Positions 16,741-25,927 of a stretch of DNA of 53,742 nt are shown here, piece by piece; position 1 is the stretch's first letter; the number at the start of each line of letters is the position of its first letter. The position numbers were made by a program, and so were the translations under genes. The DNA is taken from NCBI RefSeq assembly GCF_900104395.1, contig NZ_FMXX01000016.1. One strand, written 5' to 3'. This DNA comes from Fusobacterium_C necrophorum (GTDB lineage Bacteria > Fusobacteriota > Fusobacteriia > Fusobacteriales > Fusobacteriaceae). Below the pieces are notes generated by a model. That model was not told the DNA's origin, ran no database searches, and was given only the letters and a program-made list of their open reading frames with translations.

Positions 16741-17880
16741 ATGTATCAAAAGGAAATCAAGAAAAATAATGAAACTATTATTTTTGAATATATATATAAT
16801 CGAAAACAAGGTTTTTCTATTGCTGAAGTATGTCAAAGTTTGAATTTAACATTTCCAACCGTCAAACGTATCTTGGAAGACTTTCTGGAAAAAGATATGT
16901 TAATCCAATCTAGAAAACATTCTCACGGTGTGGGAAGAAAAGGTATGGAATATACCTACAATCATGATTTTTGCTATTCTATCGGAGTGCGGATTTCCGA
17001 AGAGTATATATATCTCATATTTACCAACAGTGTAGGAAAAGCTCTGTGTCATTCTAAAGTCAAACTATCATCTCCGCCAAAAGATATGATTTCTTTTTTG
17101 GAAAGTACTATCTGCCTGTTTATTCAACAAATAAAAAAAGAAAAAAGAGAAAAAATAGTAGGAATCGGCATCTCAATTCCGGGAATTTTTAATCAGGAAA
17201 GCAAGATGATTGAATTTAAAATCAATCATTTTTCTTCTTTTGTAGCTTTACAGGAGCTACAAAAAAATATTCCCTATCCCATTTATATTGAAAATGAATC
17301 CAACCTCTCTGCGATTGCGGAAGCAGTATTGGGAAAATATTTAAATCTTTCAGAATTCACGGTTTTGACTATCAACAAAAATATAGGAAGTTCCCATTTC
17401 GTCCGCCGAGAACAAGACAGAAACTTTTACTTTAAAGCGGGAAGAATCCATCATATGATAGTCCATCAACATGGAAGAAAATGTTACTGTGGGAGTAAAG
17501 GGTGCTTGGGAAGTTATATTTCTATCAAAGCCTTGTTGCAAGATGTTCAGGAAGTCTTTCCGGAAATAACGGAAATTAAAACTTTTTTCCAAGATGAATA
17601 TCGAGAGACGGAGGAAGGAAAGCAACTGTTGGATGAATATCTTGAATATTTGGCTGCCGGGATTCAAAATCTTCTTTTTCTGTCCAATCCTGAAAAAATT
17701 ATTATCAGCGGAATGATATGTGATTTTCAAGACTATCTTTATACAAAGCTCTTAGATAAGATTTATCATTCGGGACATATCTTCTTCCGTGGAAGAGACA
17801 CGGTTGTTTTCTCTTCTTTTCACGAAAATTCCAGTTTAATCGGTGCAGCACTTTTTCCTATTGTTGACAGTATGTTTTAA
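16741..17880 (+). CDS. ROK-family transcriptional regulator, probable regulator of the hut genes
   Basis: 379 residues: an N-terminal winged helix-turn-helix (about 12-60, with SIAEVCQSLNLTFPTVKRIL), then a ROK domain. The ROK zinc motif is intact (CYCGSKGCLG, 248-257). Kinase features are lost: the phosphate-binding DxGxT site is not recognisable (YSIGVRISEEY at 79-89), and the catalytic Asp in the family NDA motif is Glu (IENES, 183-187). It is therefore probably a sensor or repressor, not a sugar kinase. Divergence from hutH, with 169 bp shared, suggests it controls histidine use; the ligand is unknown. GGAGGAGG precedes the ATG. Confidence 0.85.
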   Translation: MYQKEIKKNNETIIFEYIYNRKQGFSIAEVCQSLNLTFPTVKRILEDFLEKDMLIQSRKHSHGVGRKGMEYTYNHDFCYSIGVRISEEYIYLIFTNSVGKALCHSKVKLSSPPKDMISFLESTICLFIQQIKKEKREKIVGIGISIPGIFNQESKMIEFKINHFSSFVALQELQKNIPYPIYIENESNLSAIAEAVLGKYLNLSEFTVLTINKNIGSSHFVRREQDRNFYFKAGRIHHMIVHQHGRKCYCGSKGCLGSYISIKALLQDVQEVFPEITEIKTFFQDEYRETEEGKQLLDEYLEYLAAGIQNLLFLSNPEKIIISGMICDFQDYLYTKLLDKIYHSGHIFFRGRDTVVFSSFHENSSLIGAALFPIVDSMF

Positions 17881-17882
17881 AA

Positions 17883-17909
17883 ATCCCACAAATATAATAT
17901 TTGTGGGAT
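17883..17909 (+). terminator. Hairpin after the ROK-type gene
   Basis: A perfect 12-bp stem, ATCCCACAAATA with TATTTGTGGGAT, around a 3-nt loop, directly after the stop codon. The T-run that follows is poor, so termination strength is uncertain. Confidence 0.65.
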
Positions 17910-18010
17910 GCATTTGTGTATTCGTTTGTAAAGAAATTAATGTTTTGAGAATTGCAAATGACTGGTAATCAGTGATTTTCATCTGATTTTTTTCTAAATA
18001 ATGAAACTTT

Positions 18011-19669
18011 TTATAAAGATTTCCGAGCTATTTTTACTTTTTTCCCATAGAAAGCGATTCCCAATCCTAAAATATTTAAAATATCTCTTTCCTTCATTTC
18101 TGTAGCATATTTCTTGCTTTCTATTTGCTCTAAAGCTTCTTTTGCTTTCTTGTCCAACTCTCCTTCTGAATTGGCTACTTTAAATTCTAAAAGTAATCCG
18201 GCTTTTCTTCTATCTCTTGGCTCTAAAGAAAGGTCATATCTTCCTTCCCCACTTTCTCGATTCGATTTGATATAGTATCTCTCCTGTAGAATTGCTACTA
18301 ATCCAATTATAAATACATGATAGAACTTTTCACTTTCCTTGCTTAAATCAAAATGACTCACAGAAGAGAGTAAGATTTCTCCTAATGCTTGTTCTAATTC
18401 TTCCACTTTTCCATTTTCTAAAGAGCGAATCAAAGAATGAAAAGTGGTGTAGTTTCCCAAGAATTTTTGGATGAAACTTTCTTGGAAGAAACTATGGACT
18501 TCTTTATTAGGAATGCGTAACTCATACATATTCTCTTGCTCTTTATCATCTACAGTTAAGTATCCACTGTGTAGAAAGAGTTGTCATACTTCATCCATAT
18601 TTACCAAATCGTGAAAATCAGAGCCTTTATTGATTCGTTGAGTAATCGTTTTTTGTTGAAATAAGATTTCTAGTTTTTGAAAAACACTACTTCCTGCTCT
18701 TCCTGCCATTTCTAATATTTGATTGATCATTCCATTGCTGGAAGTATTAATCCAATAAGCATCTAATTTTTGATTGGAAATATAATTGATAATCGACCAT
18801 GGATTATAAATTTCCGTATTTCCAAATTGATATCCATCATACCATTCTTTCACTTCTTGGGTATTGTATTCCATATGATAGTACTTTAAAGCCTGTTCCA
18901 CCTCTTCTTCCGTAAGTCCGAAATAAGAGGAATATTTTTCATCTAAGATACTATACACGGTTAAATTATTCAAGCCTGAAAAAATTCCTTCTTTTGCCAC
19001 TCGTAAAATGCCTGTCATGATTCCTATTTGTAAATATTCATTATCTTTCAAAGCGGCACTGTAGAACGTTCTAAAAAAAGAAATGGCTTCTTCATAGTAC
19101 CCATTCTCATAAGCAGATATGATAGGGGTATCATATTCGTCAATCAGTAGCACTACTTTTATTTGGTAGTGAGATGAAAGGAGCTCCGTTAAAAATTTTA
19201 AGGAAAATTTTAATTCAGCGAGATTAGAATCTCCATGAATACACTTAGAAAATCTTGCTTCTGCAAAGGAATCTAATTTTGGTAAGATATGTCTGTATTG
19301 ATAAAAGAGACTTTGAATGAATAGTTTTATATCTTCTAAACAATCTTCCCATGATTTACTTTTTAAGTCCTTAAAAGAAAGATAAATGACAGGATATTTT
19401 CCTTGTTCTGCCATATAAGGAGAATTTTCTATTTCTAAGTCTCGAAATAACTTTCTATTTTCTTCTGTATTTTGAATGTCCCAAAAATATTGTAACATCG
19501 ACATATTTAAGGTTTTCCCAAAACGACGAGGTCTTGTGAATAGAATTGTTTTTCCAATTTCTTGTTGCAATTCTTCTATGAAAGCAGTTTTATCTACGTA
19601 ATAGTAATTTTTCTCTCTCAATACTTTAAAATTACTAATTCCATTGGGTAAGCCTTTTGTTTCTTTCAA
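18011..19669 (-). pseudogene. AAA-ATPase-like / PD-(D/E)XK nuclease protein broken by one in-frame TGA
   Basis: A paralog of the intact gene at 21334-22971, with the AAA-ATPase-like (PF09820) plus C-terminal PD-(D/E)XK (PF08011) layout that I recognise from Fusobacterium and Bacteroidetes. The N-terminal part has TRPRRFGKTLNMSML (P-loop variant) and LLIDEYDTPI (Walker B). The nuclease part has GRYDLSLEP and LLEFKVA. A single TGA (18584-18586) stands where the intact paralog has TGG (Trp), in the context V-[stop]-QLFLHSGYL. The frame continues uninterrupted to 18011. The start is probably TTG 19669 after GAGAGGTG, as in the paralog. A truncated but ATP-binding N-terminal product is possible. 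Confidence 0.85.
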
Positions 19670-19841
19670 AGAAAACACCTCTCTTTCTTTTTAAGATTAT
19701 ACCACAAATATAGAATTTCTTTAAATTTTAATCTTATCTAATCTAAGTTTTTATAACAAATTCTAATACAACTTAATATTTCTCAATAGTCCTAGCTATT
19801 GTAAAATTTTTAAGAATTTTTACCACCTTTTAGTAATCTTT

Positions 19842-20194
19842 TCAAAGTACAAAATCAAATAAACAATGAATATTAATTAATTTTCCTTTCTTAGTAACTA
19901 GAGGTATTCTAAGTTCAATATTAGGTATTAATAATAATGCTTTATAAAATTCAGATTCACTTTCAGATAAATTTTTATCATATCGTAATTTATTTAAATA
20001 TTCATACGCTTTCTCGTAATTTTCTATATTAAAATAATCTGTAACCCCTATTATTTTTATGTTATTTTCAAATGCTTTCCTAAAAAATAATTGATAAAAT
20101 CCATCCATATCTTTTGAGTTAAATTGATCATTTTTTTAGTCCCTTTTGTATGAACATGTAAATCTACTCTTATCCATTCTGAACCCTTTTTCAA
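19842..20194 (-). pseudogene. N-terminal remnant of a TrlF-like PHP-domain defence ATPase
   Basis: Minus-strand reading from TTG 20194 gives KKGSEWIRVDLHVHTKGTKK; after loss of one A in a poly-A run the frame resumes as DQFNSKDMDGFYQLFF and KIIGVTDYFNIENYEKAY. The DLHVHT and TDYF motifs are those of the PHP phosphoesterase domain that starts TrlF-type proteins. The match ends at INIHCLFDF, where the reading is cut and unrelated AT-rich DNA follows, so most of the protein (ATPase part) is missing. It directly follows the RloB relic on the same strand. Confidence 0.7.
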
Positions 20195-20215
20195 AAAAAC
20201 ACATCCTTTAAAAAA

Positions 20216-20863
20216 CTATACACAATTTATCTTCCTTTTTAATTCTTCAACCAACTTATAAACAATTGTACACCCAATCATTTTACTGAGAATCCTGTAT
20301 TCCTTTTTACTATTGTAATATTTTATCCTAGTTTTCTCTATTGCTTTTTCTTCATCTCCAAACTCAAGAAGAATATCATAAATTTTTTCTTCTGATTTTT
20401 CATATTTATTTTTCCTTGTTTTTTCAATGTAAATTTTCTCAAATTTTGAGCAACAAGTTTGTAAATGACTTATATTTTCGAGATTCTTTAAATATGCCAT
20501 TAACCAAATCGCGAAACAAGGATTAGACCAACCAACATTCATTTTTGAATTCTTGGTTTCTTCTATAAGACTATCAAAATTCTTTACTTCATCTCTATCA
20601 AAACAAGCCAGATCTTTCGAAACATCTCATCTTTGTTCCGTTCTTCAGCTGCGAAATCAATTATTTTTGCTAAAGATTTATTAGAAAAGACTTTTATTTG
20701 TAAATCATTTTTTAGTGCTTCTGGAATAATATTTCTTATTCCTTCAAAATAATTCTTTTCAGTTTTTTCGGCATCTGTCACGATAAGGTATGCTCCTGTT
20801 TTTTAAGAAATTTTCTTTCTAGCTTCACGTTTTTTACTTAGTCTATTATTTTCTTTTCAACAC
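20216..20863 (-). pseudogene. Decayed rloB-like gene
   Basis: RloB-type proteins contain a TOPRIM-like fold and accompany the RloA ATPase in abortive-infection or restriction-linked loci. Here the pieces are in order: a basic start (RLSKKREARKK), a TAA inside the leader, IVTDAEKTEKNYFEGIRN, then RKIWLV with one T lost in a T-run so that FDRDEVKNFDSLIEE moves out of frame, then MNVGWSNPCFAIWLMAYL and the C-terminal helices. NPCFxxWL and TEKNYFEG are family hallmarks. At least three lesions are present: a frameshift after the first codons, one stop and one frameshift. The product cannot be full length. Confidence 0.75.
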
Positions 20864-20885
20864 TAATCCCACCCTAATAAATTTT

Positions 20886-21162
20886 TTAGGTATAGTTAGA
20901 ATCTTTACGAACTTTTTCTCCTTTCTCATTTGTAATATCGTCTAAAGAATATAAGCTTGATACTCCTAGATTTTCTATACAAACCATATTTCATCCCTTC
21001 TTAGTAAATCCATATATATCGTATTATGAGTTGTAAATATTAATTGAGCATTATTTTTATTTTTTTCTTTATCTGTAAAGGCAAGTAAAATATTTCTCAT
21101 TAAAAAAAGATTACTTCTCCTTCAAAAGATCTATAATTTGAAAAATAAAATTGTAGTAGCAT
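20886..21162 (-). pseudogene. Decayed rloA-like AAA ATPase gene with a large internal deletion
   Basis: The start is recognisable (MLLQFYFSNYRSFEGEVIFF, typical of AAA-family proteins beginning LxFxVxNFRSF), after GGGGAG. It then jumps straight to the C-terminal part: NAQLIFTTHNTIYMDLLRRD and DEIWFV, followed by a frameshift and VSSLYSLDDITNEKGEKVRK. The TTHN segment is the usual switch region after Walker B. Perhaps 300 residues, including Walker A, are missing. It lies upstream of the rloB relic, in the usual RloA-RloB order. Confidence 0.75.
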
Positions 21163-21333
21163 TTCATTCTCCCCTTTCTATAATGATTAATTAAATTATA
21201 TCACTCTCTCCACAAAAAGCAATATTTTCAGGAAAAAATATCAAAAACATTCTTTTTTAAGAAAAATATACCTATAAATAAAGTTAGTTGTATCTATCTT
21301 CATTTACAATTAAATTTTCTATTTTTCTATTTA

Positions 21334-22971
21334 TTATAAATACTTTACTTTAACTTCTTTTCCACAAAAAGCCATTCCAACATATAAAATATTGTATCCT
21401 TTTGCTTTTAAATCAACATCATATTTTTGTTCTTTTATTTGCTTTAAGGCTTCCTTGGCTTTCTCTTCTAAGCCTTCCCTAGCCTTTGCAACTTTAAATT
21501 CAAAGATATACGCTGTATCCTTTCCATGCTTAGGCTCTAATACAATGTCATATCGACCAAGACCAATTTCCTTATTTGAGCAAACTTTATATCTTCTATC
21601 TAAATACAAAATCATTCCAAGTATTAAATTATGATAAAATTTTTCTTCTTTGCCTCCATCATAGTAGCTAAAGCTTAAAAGTAAAATTTTTTGTAAAGAC
21701 TTCTCAAATGCTTCTAAATTTTTCTCAAAAAGGCTTATCATCATTTTAGTAAACAGACTTTCATCAGCCAAGTAGCTATCTATAAATGTCTTTTTAAAGA
21801 AATTATGGACTTCTTTATTCACTATCTTCAATGAATAGGAATCTGGAGTAGTTTCTGTTTTCTTCTCAATTGTTACATATCCACTAAATAGTAAAAGTTG
21901 CCATATTTCTTTTTTGTTCCTCAAGTCTACCATATTTGATGATTTATCAATAGATTTCTCAAGAAATTGATAATTAAATAGTTCTCTTAATTCCTCTATT
22001 AAAATATCATCACTATTATTTAATATTTTTTTGATTAAATAATTATCTGATGTGTTTATCCAGTAACTCTCTAGTTTTTTGCTGGATAAAAAATTTAAAA
22101 TTGACCATGGGTTATAAATCTCACTATCTCCAAATTGATATCCGTCATACCATTCTTTCACATCATCCATTCTATAATCCATTTGATAATCAGTTAAAGA
22201 TTTTTCTACTTCCATTTCCGTTAAACCAAAAAACTCTGAATAGTCATTATCTAAAATAGTATAAACGGAAAGATTATTAAGTCCTGAGAATATTCCTTCT
22301 TTTGCTACTCTTAATATTCCTGTCATCACTCCCATTTGTAAGTATTCATTGTCTTTTAACACTGAACTTAGAAAAGGTCTAAAGAAGGTAATAGCTTCCT
22401 CATAATAACCATATTCGTAGGCTGACACTATTGGAGTATCATATTCATCTATGATTAAAATTACATTCTTTCCATAGTAATCTTTTAAAATTTTTGAAAG
22501 AAACTTTAAAGAGTTTCTAAGTTCAACCATATTCGTATTTCTCGTTAATATATGATTAAAAATATCTCGATTGAAACTGCTTAAATTTTCTAGTATATCA
22601 AGATGTTCCTCATAAAGTTCAGCGATTAAATTTTTTAATTCCTCAATCGTTTCTTCAAATGAATCTAATTTTAAATCTTTTAAAGAAATATAAATTACAG
22701 GGTACTGTCCTTGACATCTAAAACTATCTGTTTTTTCAATATACAAATCTTTAAATAAATTTCTATTTTCTTCGGCATTCACTATGTCAAAAAAATATCC
22801 AAGCATAGACATATTCAAAGTTTTTCCGAATCTTCTTGGTCTTGTGAAAAGTAAAGATTTCCCAAATTGTTCTATGACACTTTCAATAAATTTTGTTTTA
22901 TCAAAATAGTAATATCCATTTTCTCTGAGTACTTTAAAATTACTGATTCCTATTGGTATTTTCTTTGACAT
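21334..22971 (-). CDS. AAA-ATPase-like / PD-(D/E)XK nuclease-domain protein (intact copy)
   Basis: 545 residues. The N-terminal AAA-ATPase-like domain has FDKTKFIESV, the P-loop variant FTRPRRFGKTLNMSML and the Walker B segment VILIIDEYDTPI. The C-terminal PD-(D/E)XK domain has GRYDIVLEP and the EFK core of IFEFKVAKA. Such genes are multicopy in Fusobacterium and Bacteroidetes; their function is not established, although mobile-element or defence roles are suspected. RBS GAGAGGTG precedes the ATG and is shared with the broken paralog. It stands alone, next to the decayed Rlo cluster. Confidence 0.88.
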   Translation of the reverse strand: MSKKIPIGISNFKVLRENGYYYFDKTKFIESVIEQFGKSLLFTRPRRFGKTLNMSMLGYFFDIVNAEENRNLFKDLYIEKTDSFRCQGQYPVIYISLKDLKLDSFEETIEELKNLIAELYEEHLDILENLSSFNRDIFNHILTRNTNMVELRNSLKFLSKILKDYYGKNVILIIDEYDTPIVSAYEYGYYEEAITFFRPFLSSVLKDNEYLQMGVMTGILRVAKEGIFSGLNNLSVYTILDNDYSEFFGLTEMEVEKSLTDYQMDYRMDDVKEWYDGYQFGDSEIYNPWSILNFLSSKKLESYWINTSDNYLIKKILNNSDDILIEELRELFNYQFLEKSIDKSSNMVDLRNKKEIWQLLLFSGYVTIEKKTETTPDSYSLKIVNKEVHNFFKKTFIDSYLADESLFTKMMISLFEKNLEAFEKSLQKILLLSFSYYDGGKEEKFYHNLILGMILYLDRRYKVCSNKEIGLGRYDIVLEPKHGKDTAYIFEFKVAKAREGLEEKAKEALKQIKEQKYDVDLKAKGYNILYVGMAFCGKEVKVKYL

Positions 22972-23091
22972 TGTTTACACCTCTCTTTCTTTATTTCTTT
23001 CTATTATATCATGTAGAAATATAAATTCCATCTTTTAAGTAAAAAATAAAGATATTCTCTAAAAACTCTCTTGAAAATTTCATATTCTACT

Positions 23092-23120
23092 CTTCATCAA
23101 CACGATTTGACAAAGAACCC
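23092..23120 (-). repeat. Possible end of an ISL3-type insertion sequence
   Basis: The minus strand begins GGGTTCTTTGTCAAATCGTG and continues TTGATGAAG. This resembles the terminal inverted repeat of ISL3-family elements as I remember it. No transposase and no matching second end are visible, so this would be a solo remnant. The resemblance is from memory only. Confidence 0.3.
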
Positions 23121-23131
23121 AAAAAATCAAA

Positions 23132-23205
23132 AAAGAGCCATCTCTATGTACTACCCCAAACTCTTGGATACAAGGTAAGGGAACAATACATTTTGAGATA
23201 GCCTT
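23132..23205 (-). terminator. Possible long-loop terminator of the rnf operon
   Basis: On the minus strand GGCTATCTC, just after the rnfB stop, can pair with GAGATGGCT followed by a T-run; the loop is about 55 nt. The first arm plus AAAATG copies half of the perfect hairpin at 3703-3733, as if that hairpin had been interrupted. Confidence 0.4.
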
Positions 23206-23225
23206 TTTAATTCTTCTATATTCTT

Positions 23226-24182
23226 TTAAACTTCTGCCTTTTCCGCTGTTGCTTTTACAGCTTCCACTTTTTCGACTTCTACAGCTTTTTTCACTTCTGT
23301 TACTGGAGTAGCAGCCTCTGGCTTCGGTGCAGCAGGTTTTGGAGCAGGCTTCTTCGGTTCCGGTTTTTTAGGTAGTGGTCTGTTTAATCCGGTATAAATT
23401 GCTTTGGTAGGACATACCACTACACAAAGTTGACAATTCTTACATTTTGCCGGATCAATTTTTGCCAAATTATTGCTTACTTCAATGGCTCCAAACGGAC
23501 AAGTTCGTTGACACATAAAGCATCCAATACAAGCAATTCCACAAGCTTTTTTAGCATCTCCACCTTTATCTTTGGACATACATTTTACAGTTACCTTTTT
23601 CGCTACCGGTGTCATAGTAATGACACTCTTTGGACATGCTTTCACACATAATCCACAAGAGATACAAGCTTCTTCATCCACAGAGGCGATTCCTTTTTCA
23701 TTGACTACAATCGCTCCCACAGGACAAACTCTTTCGCAATCTCCGTATCCCAAACAACCATATTTACAGGATTTATCTCCTCCTGCATATAAGGTTACTG
23801 CAGAGCAAGTTTTCAATTCTCCATCAAAATCAAAACGTTTTTTAGAGAAAGTATTATCTCCTTGACAAAGAACTCTTGCTACCACTTTCTCACCAGAAGT
23901 ATCCACAGATGCTCCCATAATATCTCCAATTTTAGCAGCTACTGCCGCCCCTCCCGGAGAACATAGAGTCATGGCTGCTCCCTCTTCCACTATTGCACTG
24001 GCATATCCTGAACATCCTGGATAACCACAACCTCCACAGTTTGCTCCCGGAAGGATACCAATGATTTCTTCTATCTTGGGATCAATTTGCACTTCGAATT
24101 TCTTAGCAGCAAAAGCTAAGAATAATCCCATCGCCAAGCCTGTTATCCCTAAGATAACTATGGCTATTACAATCGCTTCCAT
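23226..24182 (-). CDS. rnfB: Rnf complex iron-sulfur subunit RnfB
   Basis: 318 residues. One N-terminal membrane helix is followed by the 4Fe-4S binding stretch LPGANCGGCGYPGCSGYA, then several ferredoxin-type CxxCxxCxxxC motifs (ACISCGLCVKACP, CIGCFMCQRTCP, CKNCQLCVVVCP). RnfB takes electrons from ferredoxin into the complex, which couples ferredoxin:NAD+ oxidoreduction to ion pumping. The tail after residue 270 is Pro/Lys/Ala/Glu-rich (PKKPEPKKPAPKPAAPKPE), with no known function. The start is ATG 24182 after GGAGG; an in-frame TTG 12 bp upstream overlaps that site. It is the last gene of the operon. Confidence 0.95.
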   Translation of the reverse strand: MEAIVIAIVILGITGLAMGLFLAFAAKKFEVQIDPKIEEIIGILPGANCGGCGYPGCSGYASAIVEEGAAMTLCSPGGAAVAAKIGDIMGASVDTSGEKVVARVLCQGDNTFSKKRFDFDGELKTCSAVTLYAGGDKSCKYGCLGYGDCERVCPVGAIVVNEKGIASVDEEACISCGLCVKACPKSVITMTPVAKKVTVKCMSKDKGGDAKKACGIACIGCFMCQRTCPFGAIEVSNNLAKIDPAKCKNCQLCVVVCPTKAIYTGLNRPLPKKPEPKKPAPKPAAPKPEAATPVTEVKKAVEVEKVEAVKATAEKAEV

Positions 24183-24207
24183 ACTAACCTCCAAGTTTTC
24201 TTTCTAC

Positions 24208-24792
24208 TTAAATTTTCATTCCACTGAATCCCATAAATGCCATTGCCAATAAACTAGCTGTCAAAAAGGCGATTGGTATTCCTTGAAATGCCTTTGGTAT
24301 TGCTGAATATTCTATTCTTTCTCGAATCCCCGCTAACAAAATCAATGCCAGAGAAAATCCAACTGCAACAGAGAACCCATTGATTAAGGTTTCAATAAAA
24401 TTATAATTTGCTTGAATATTGATAATTGCTACCCCTAATACCGCACAGTTTGTAGTAATTAATGGTAGAAATACTCCTAAAGCTTTATATAAGCTTGGCG
24501 ATGTTTTTTGAATCGCCATTTCTACGAATTGCACCAAAGAAGCAATGATCAAAATAAAAGCAATGGTTTGCAAATAAGCTAAGCCCATCGGTTCCAAAAT
24601 AAACCAGTACACTAACCAAGTAACTCCCGAAGCTATGGTAATAACGAAAGTTACTGCCATTCCCATTCCTAAAGATGCATCAATTTTTTTAGAAACTCCC
24701 ATGAAAGGACAACATCCCAAGAACTTCGCAAAGATAATATTATTGATAAAAATAGAACTAATAATAATTCCAAAAATACTTCCTATACTCAT
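24208..24792 (-). CDS. rnfA: Rnf complex membrane subunit RnfA
   Basis: 194 residues with six membrane helices, homologous to RnfE and to NqrE. The FLGCCPFMGVSKK and LPLITTNCAVLG motifs are typical, the cysteines being implicated in a membrane iron-sulfur site in this family. It overlaps rnfE by 4 bp. Confidence 0.95.
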   Translation of the reverse strand: MSIGSIFGIIISSIFINNIIFAKFLGCCPFMGVSKKIDASLGMGMAVTFVITIASGVTWLVYWFILEPMGLAYLQTIAFILIIASLVQFVEMAIQKTSPSLYKALGVFLPLITTNCAVLGVAIINIQANYNFIETLINGFSVAVGFSLALILLAGIRERIEYSAIPKAFQGIPIAFLTASLLAMAFMGFSGMKI

Positions 24793-25394
24793 TTCTTTTC
24801 ACCTCTCTTTGCTTTCACAACATTGATGATGGCTAAAACCACCCCGATTGTCATAAATCCACCGGGTGCCAAGATGAAAATCAATGCAGGAGTAAATCCT
24901 TCCGGGAAAATAGAAATTCCAAACACAGATCCATTTCCTAAAATTTCCCGAATAGTTCCCAATAAGGTTAAAGATAAAGTGAATCCTATTCCGGTTCCAA
25001 TTCCATCCAATAGAGAATCAAAGACAGAATTTTTAGAAGCAAAACTTTCCGCTCTTCCTAATACGATACAGTTCACCACAATCAAAGGAATAAACAATCC
25101 CAATACCTTATACAAATCAGGTGTATATGCATTCATTACCATGTCAACAATGGTAACCAAAGACGCAATAATCATAATGAAAGCCGGAATCCGAACTTGA
25201 TCCGGAATACACTTTTTAAACAAAGAAATTAAAACATTCGAACAAGCTAATACGGCAATAACCGCCACTCCCATAGAAAACCCGTTGATCGCCGATGTCG
25301 TTGTTCCCAAAGTTGGACATAATCCTAGTAACAATACGAATACCGGGTTTCCTGTAAAGATTCCTTCCAATAAAATTTTTAGTTTATTTCCCAT
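24789..25394 (-). CDS. rnfE: Rnf complex membrane subunit RnfE
   Basis: 201 residues with six membrane helices, paralogous to RnfA. Motifs are LLGLCPTLGTTTSA and FIPLIVVNCIVLGRAE. It shares one base with the rnfG stop and overlaps rnfA by 4 bp, so the genes are tightly coupled. Confidence 0.95.
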   Translation of the reverse strand: MGNKLKILLEGIFTGNPVFVLLLGLCPTLGTTTSAINGFSMGVAVIAVLACSNVLISLFKKCIPDQVRIPAFIMIIASLVTIVDMVMNAYTPDLYKVLGLFIPLIVVNCIVLGRAESFASKNSVFDSLLDGIGTGIGFTLSLTLLGTIREILGNGSVFGISIFPEGFTPALIFILAPGGFMTIGVVLAIINVVKAKRGEKK

Positions 25395-25927
25395 TATTTT
25401 ATCACCTCAGCTTTGTAGGCTTTGATAGTTCTCATCATCCCTGTATAAACAGCATTTGGAGAAATCGTTGCCCCGGCAAAAGCATCCGTTGCCTTATTAA
25501 ATTCATGACTGTCGTCTTCTCCAATCCAGTGAGACTGCCATTCCGCTTCATTGATTCTTGCTCCCAATCCCGGAGTTTCTCCACTGCTGATAATATTGAT
25601 TCCTGTGATTTTCCCTTCCATATCCAATCCTAATACGAAATTGATATTTCCGGCATATCCGTTTTGATCTACGGAAACAACATATCCTACGTTCGCTCCC
25701 GCTTCATCAAATCCGGGAATAAACATCATTCCTTCCACTTCTTTTCCTTCTTCTTCTTGAAAAGAAGCCGCTGCTGGTAATACTTGTTTTCTTGCTTCGG
25801 TTACCAATTGAATCGCATTGTTAGCAATTACTTGGCTCGTGAATCCATTAACGGCAGCTAGAATCCCTGCTGATACTGCTGCAATAATAAATAGTACGAC
25901 TCCATAATGTACAAATTTATTTTTCAT
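25394..25927 (-). CDS. rnfG: Rnf complex FMN-binding subunit RnfG
   Basis: 177 residues: one N-terminal membrane helix and a periplasm-facing domain with the FMN-attachment motif AFAGATISPNAV, in which the second Thr normally carries covalent FMN. GETPGLGARI is also conserved. It overlaps the end of rnfD by 11 bp. Confidence 0.95.
   Translation of the reverse strand: MKNKFVHYGVVLFIIAAVSAGILAAVNGFTSQVIANNAIQLVTEARKQVLPAAASFQEEEGKEVEGMMFIPGFDEAGANVGYVVSVDQNGYAGNINFVLGLDMEGKITGINIISSGETPGLGARINEAEWQSHWIGEDDSHEFNKATDAFAGATISPNAVYTGMMRTIKAYKAEVIK

Noticed and set aside
18584..18586. TGA read as tryptophan or selenocysteine
   Set aside because: Other genes here use TGA as a real stop (aroF, Smr gene, gyrA), and no SECIS-like hairpin follows. 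A nonsense mutation is simpler.
20216..20863. The separate small frames at 20216-20542 and 20584-20781 as two real genes
   Set aside because: They join into one RloB-like sequence when one base is restored, so they are pieces of a pseudogene.
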